Source of the DNA: a bacterium OM1 bin76
Lineage (GTDB): Bacteria; Actinomycetota; Acidimicrobiia; Spongiisociales; ZC4RG35
NCBI GenBank assembly: GCA_002238785.1
Contig: MPNA01000013.1
Coordinates: forward strand, 1-64,000
DNA length: 64,000 bases
Direction of reading: 5' to 3'
Under the pieces are notes generated by a model. It did not search any database. It was not told the DNA's origin and saw only the letters and a program-made list of their open reading frames with translations. A program made the position numbers and the translations under genes. Positions 61,767-64,000 of the stretch are shown one piece after another (positions within the stretch are counted from its first letter, which is position 1; each line of letters opens with the position of its first letter).

Positions 61767-63179
61767 TCAGCCGATGGCGCCCGCCTCCGTCATGTTCAAC
61801 TCGATGAGCCGGTTCATCTCCACCGCGTACTCCATAGGGAGTTCCTTCACGATAGGCTCGATGAACCCGGCCACCACCATCGACGTGGCCTGATCTTCGG
61901 TCAGTCCCCGGCTCATCAAATAGAACAACTGCTCCTCTCCCACTTTGGAGACGGTGGCCTCGTGGCCGATTTCGGCATCGTTCTCTTCGATTTCCATGTA
62001 GGGATAAGTGTCGGAGCGAGACTCCTCGTCGAGGATCAGGGCATCGCAGCGGACGAAACTCTTCGACCGTTCCGCCCCGGATTCCACTCTGACCAGGCCG
62101 CGGTATCCCGCCCGGCCGCCCGCCCGGGAAATGGACTTGGAGACAATAGTGGAAGTGGTATCGGGCGCCACATGGACCATCTTGGCGCCGGCGTCCTGAT
62201 GCTGGCCGGAATTGGCGAATGCAATCGACAGCACTTCCCCATGGGCCCCGGGCTCCATCAACCACACTGCCGGGTACTTCATGGTCAGGCGCGACCCCAA
62301 GTTTCCGTCCACCCATTCCATGGTGGCGTCGGCGTAGGCGGCCGCCCGCTTGGTAACCAGGTTGAAGACGTTGTTCGACCAGTTCTGGATGGTGGTATAG
62401 CGACACCGGCCACCGCGGAGCACCACGATCTCTACGACTGCCGAGTGGAGCGAATCCGTGGTGTAGAGCGGCGCGGAGCAGCCCTCCACATAGTGGCAGT
62501 AGGCACCCTCGTCAACAATGATCAAAGTCCGCTCGAATTGGCCCATGTTCTCGGAGTTAATCCGGAAATAGGCTTGGAGCGGTTGCTCGACATGCACACC
62601 GGGGGGCACATAGATAAACGAACCGCCCGACCACACCGCCGAATTGAGGGCGGCGAACTTGTTGTCGTTGGGGGGGATGATCGTCCCGAAGTACTTCCGC
62701 ACCAGATCGGGGTATTCACGCACCGCGGTGTCCATGTCGCAGAACAGCACGCCCAATTCCTCCAGGTCCTCCCGGTTGCGGTGGTATACGACTTCCGACT
62801 CGTACTGGGCGGTCACCCCAGCCAGGAATTTGCGTTCAGCCTCTGGGATTCCCAACTTCTCGTAGGTGTCCTTGATCTCCTCGGGAACCATGTCCCAGGT
62901 GTCGGCCTGCTCCTCGGTGGGTTTGACGTAGTAGTAGATGTTGTCAAAGTCAATCTCATCGAGTTGCCCTCCCCCACCCCAGGTGGGAATGGGCCTGGCC
63001 AGGAATCGCTTGTAGGCCCGAAGCCGGAATTTGAGCATCCACTCCGGCTCTTCCTTCATAGCCGACATTTGCCTGATGATCTCTTCCGACAGTCCCTTCT
63101 GAGGCTTGAAGACATAATCGTCCTCGGAGTCGTGCCACCCCAGCTTGTAGGCGCCCAAATCAATATCGACGGTTGCCAC
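61767..63179 (-). CDS. sufB: Fe-S cluster assembly protein SufB
   Basis: A 470-aa SufB. The N-terminus has [20 protein letters not shown], a SufB hallmark. [18 protein letters not shown]-like block ([16 protein letters not shown]) and [20 protein letters not shown] with the key Cys are present, as are [13 protein letters not shown]-type C-terminus ([17 protein letters not shown]) and [18 protein letters not shown]. It is the core scaffold of the SUF complex. Start ATG 63179. It stands apart from sufC/sufU (35 kb) and sufD-Rieske-sufC (42 kb), so SUF genes are scattered. Confidence 0.95.
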   Translation of the reverse strand: MATVDIDLGAYKLGWHDSEDDYVFKPQKGLSEEIIRQMSAMKEEPEWMLKFRLRAYKRFLARPIPTWGGGGQLDEIDFDNIYYYVKPTEEQADTWDMVPEEIKDTYEKLGIPEAERKFLAGVTAQYESEVVYHRNREDLEELGVLFCDMDTAVREYPDLVRKYFGTIIPPNDNKFAALNSAVWSGGSFIYVPPGVHVEQPLQAYFRINSENMGQFERTLIIVDEGAYCHYVEGCSAPLYTTDSLHSAVVEIVVLRGGRCRYTTIQNWSNNVFNLVTKRAAAYADATMEWVDGNLGSRLTMKYPAVWLMEPGAHGEVLSIAFANSGQHQDAGAKMVHVAPDTTSTIVSKSISRAGGRAGYRGLVRVESGAERSKSFVRCDALILDEESRSDTYPYMEIEENDAEIGHEATVSKVGEEQLFYLMSRGLTEDQATSMVVAGFIEPIVKELPMEYAVEMNRLIELNMTEAGAIG

Positions 63180-63260
63180 CGTTCACCTCTTTCACCAATG
63201 GCCGTTGGTCTTTTCCATGGTACCACCCGGCAGGAGACATCGCATCCCCGATTCGGTCGT

Positions 63261-64000
63261 TCAGGGGCGGACCACCGCCGCCAATGGCTGGGTCGGGCCC
63301 AAGGGGACCCGTCGCGCCGCTTCCAGCACCCAAAATCGGACCGACTCCCGGGACCAACCATCCAGAATCCGCCCTGCAAGGGAACTGTTGGTGTACTGGA
63401 AGTGGAGTGATACCAAGTCGCGAATGTCTTCTTGGTCTTCTTTGGTGGGTCGGCGCACCGACGGAGAGGTGTCCGCGAGGAAACCATGAAGCTGGAACTG
63501 CGGATCCCAGACATAACTCACGCCCCCCGTCATCCCTGCTGCGAAGTTGCCACCCACCGGACCCAGAATCACCACCCTTCCGCCGGTCATGTATTCGCAC
63601 CCGTGGTCCGAGCACCCTTCCACCACGGCCGTTCCCCCCGAATTGCGCACTGCAAACCGCTGTCCCACCGACCCGGACATGAACAGCATTCCGCCGGTGG
63701 CCCCGTACATCACGGCATTCCCGGCGCTGTGAACGGGGGTATCGGGGTGAATGGGGCTACGGCGCGGCACCACAACGATTCTTCCTCCCCCCATGCCCTT
63801 GCCCACGTAGTCGTTGGCAACCCCGTCCAACCGAAGAGAGATGCCCGGCGCCAGCCAGGCGCCGAAACTCTGTCCCGCCGTCCCAGACAGCGACACGGAC
63901 ACACAGTCCTCCTCCAGTCCCTCCTCACCCCACCGGGCTGTCACCATCCCCGAGAGTCGGGCTCCGACCGTCCGATCGGTATTGGAGATGGGGTATGCCA
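63261..64000 (-). CDS. gltB: Glutamate synthase large subunit, C-terminal part (runs off window)
   Basis: The visible about 246 residues are the C-terminal GxGxG beta-helix domain of the GOGAT large subunit: AYPISNTDRTVGARLSG at the window edge, FGAWLAPGISLRLDGVANDYVGKG, and repeated GNAVMYGATGGMLFMSG and GGRVVILGPVGGNFAAGMTGG. The frame is open to the last base, so the gene continues beyond 64000; an internal Met at 63947 is not the start. The enzyme makes glutamate from glutamine and 2-oxoglutarate. Confidence 0.93.
   Translation of the reverse strand, partial: AYPISNTDRTVGARLSGMVTARWGEEGLEEDCVSVSLSGTAGQSFGAWLAPGISLRLDGVANDYVGKGMGGGRIVVVPRRSPIHPDTPVHSAGNAVMYGATGGMLFMSGSVGQRFAVRNSGGTAVVEGCSDHGCEYMTGGRVVILGPVGGNFAAGMTGGVSYVWDPQFQLHGFLADTSPSVRRPTKEDQEDIRDLVSLHFQYTNSSLAGRILDGWSRESVRFWVLEAARRVPLGPTQPLAAVVRP

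Noticed and set aside
63261-63947. Complete small gene starting at 63947
   Set aside because: The frame continues to the window end with glutamate synthase sequence, so it is a partial gltB.
1-64000. CRISPR array, insertion sequence or prophage
   Set aside because: No regularly spaced short repeats other than the in-frame LRR repeats, and no transposase, integrase or phage structural gene was recognised.

Overview
The window is gene-dense, GC-rich bacterial DNA. It most resembles an uncultured actinobacterium, plausibly class Acidimicrobiia. Supporting signs are SLH repeats with paired cysteines, lipoproteins with Thr/Ala-rich linkers, a DivIVA-like coiled-coil protein, many luciferase-like (LLM) oxidoreductases, a family-5 uracil-DNA glycosylase, and frequent GTG/TTG starts with 1- or 4-nt gene overlaps. 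The lineage is inferred from protein flavour only; no rRNA or confident tRNA is present.

Layout. 0-13.8 kb: a surface LRR/SLH protein, a kinase-response regulator-DNA-binding fusion, then housekeeping genes (5-formyl-THF cyclo-ligase, PlsC, DUF418, an ABC-2 exporter, an Fpg/Nei glycosylase, a thioredoxin-fold protein, a lipoprotein). 13.8-30.6 kb: a 14-gene minus-strand catabolic operon, nearly all translationally coupled. Its order is bicupin dioxygenase, TRIP13/Pch2-like AAA+ ATPase, M20 hydrolase, MFS carrier, tandem-duplicated TctC binding protein, TctA-TctB fusion, CoxG, a molybdenum hydroxylase (FAD, 2Fe-2S and Mo subunits), GntR/FCD regulator, alpha/beta hydrolase, cyclic amidohydrolase, LLM oxidoreductase. 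A perfect palindrome lies in its promoter, opposite a divergent Rid-family gene. 31-44.4 kb: zincin, TolB-like lipoprotein, DivIVA-like protein, scattered SUF Fe-S assembly genes (sufC-sufU; sufD-Rieske-second sufC), fumarase, CapA, an NCS2 permease with an extra ATPase-like domain, and a uracil-DNA glycosylase. 44.6-59.9 kb: a second catabolic region with an FCD regulator, two alpha/beta hydrolases, a VOC protein, a Gfo/Idh oxidoreductase, a NitT/TauT-type ABC importer, three LLM oxidoreductases, another alpha/beta hydrolase, another M20 hydrolase and another cyclic amidohydrolase. 59.9-64 kb: a DUF4015-type protein, a YeaQ-like membrane protein, sufB and the 3' end of glutamate synthase.

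How it fits together. The two catabolic regions carry the same toolkit (LLM oxidoreductase, cyclic amidohydrolase, alpha/beta hydrolase, M20 amidohydrolase, dedicated importer). Only the first adds a molybdenum hydroxylase, a bicupin dioxygenase and the TRIP13-like ATPase. This set suits uptake, hydroxylation, oxidative attack and hydrolytic opening of a carboxylated N-heterocycle, but the substrate cannot be named from sequence. The most novel signal is the TRIP13-like remodelling ATPase locked by overlapping start/stop codons between a dioxygenase and an amidohydrolase, with no HORMA or CBASS partner in view. Other oddities are a 746-bp apparently identical internal duplication in the TctC gene, a degenerate tandem duplication that breaks the first LLM gene, and catalytic-residue changes in several hydrolases.
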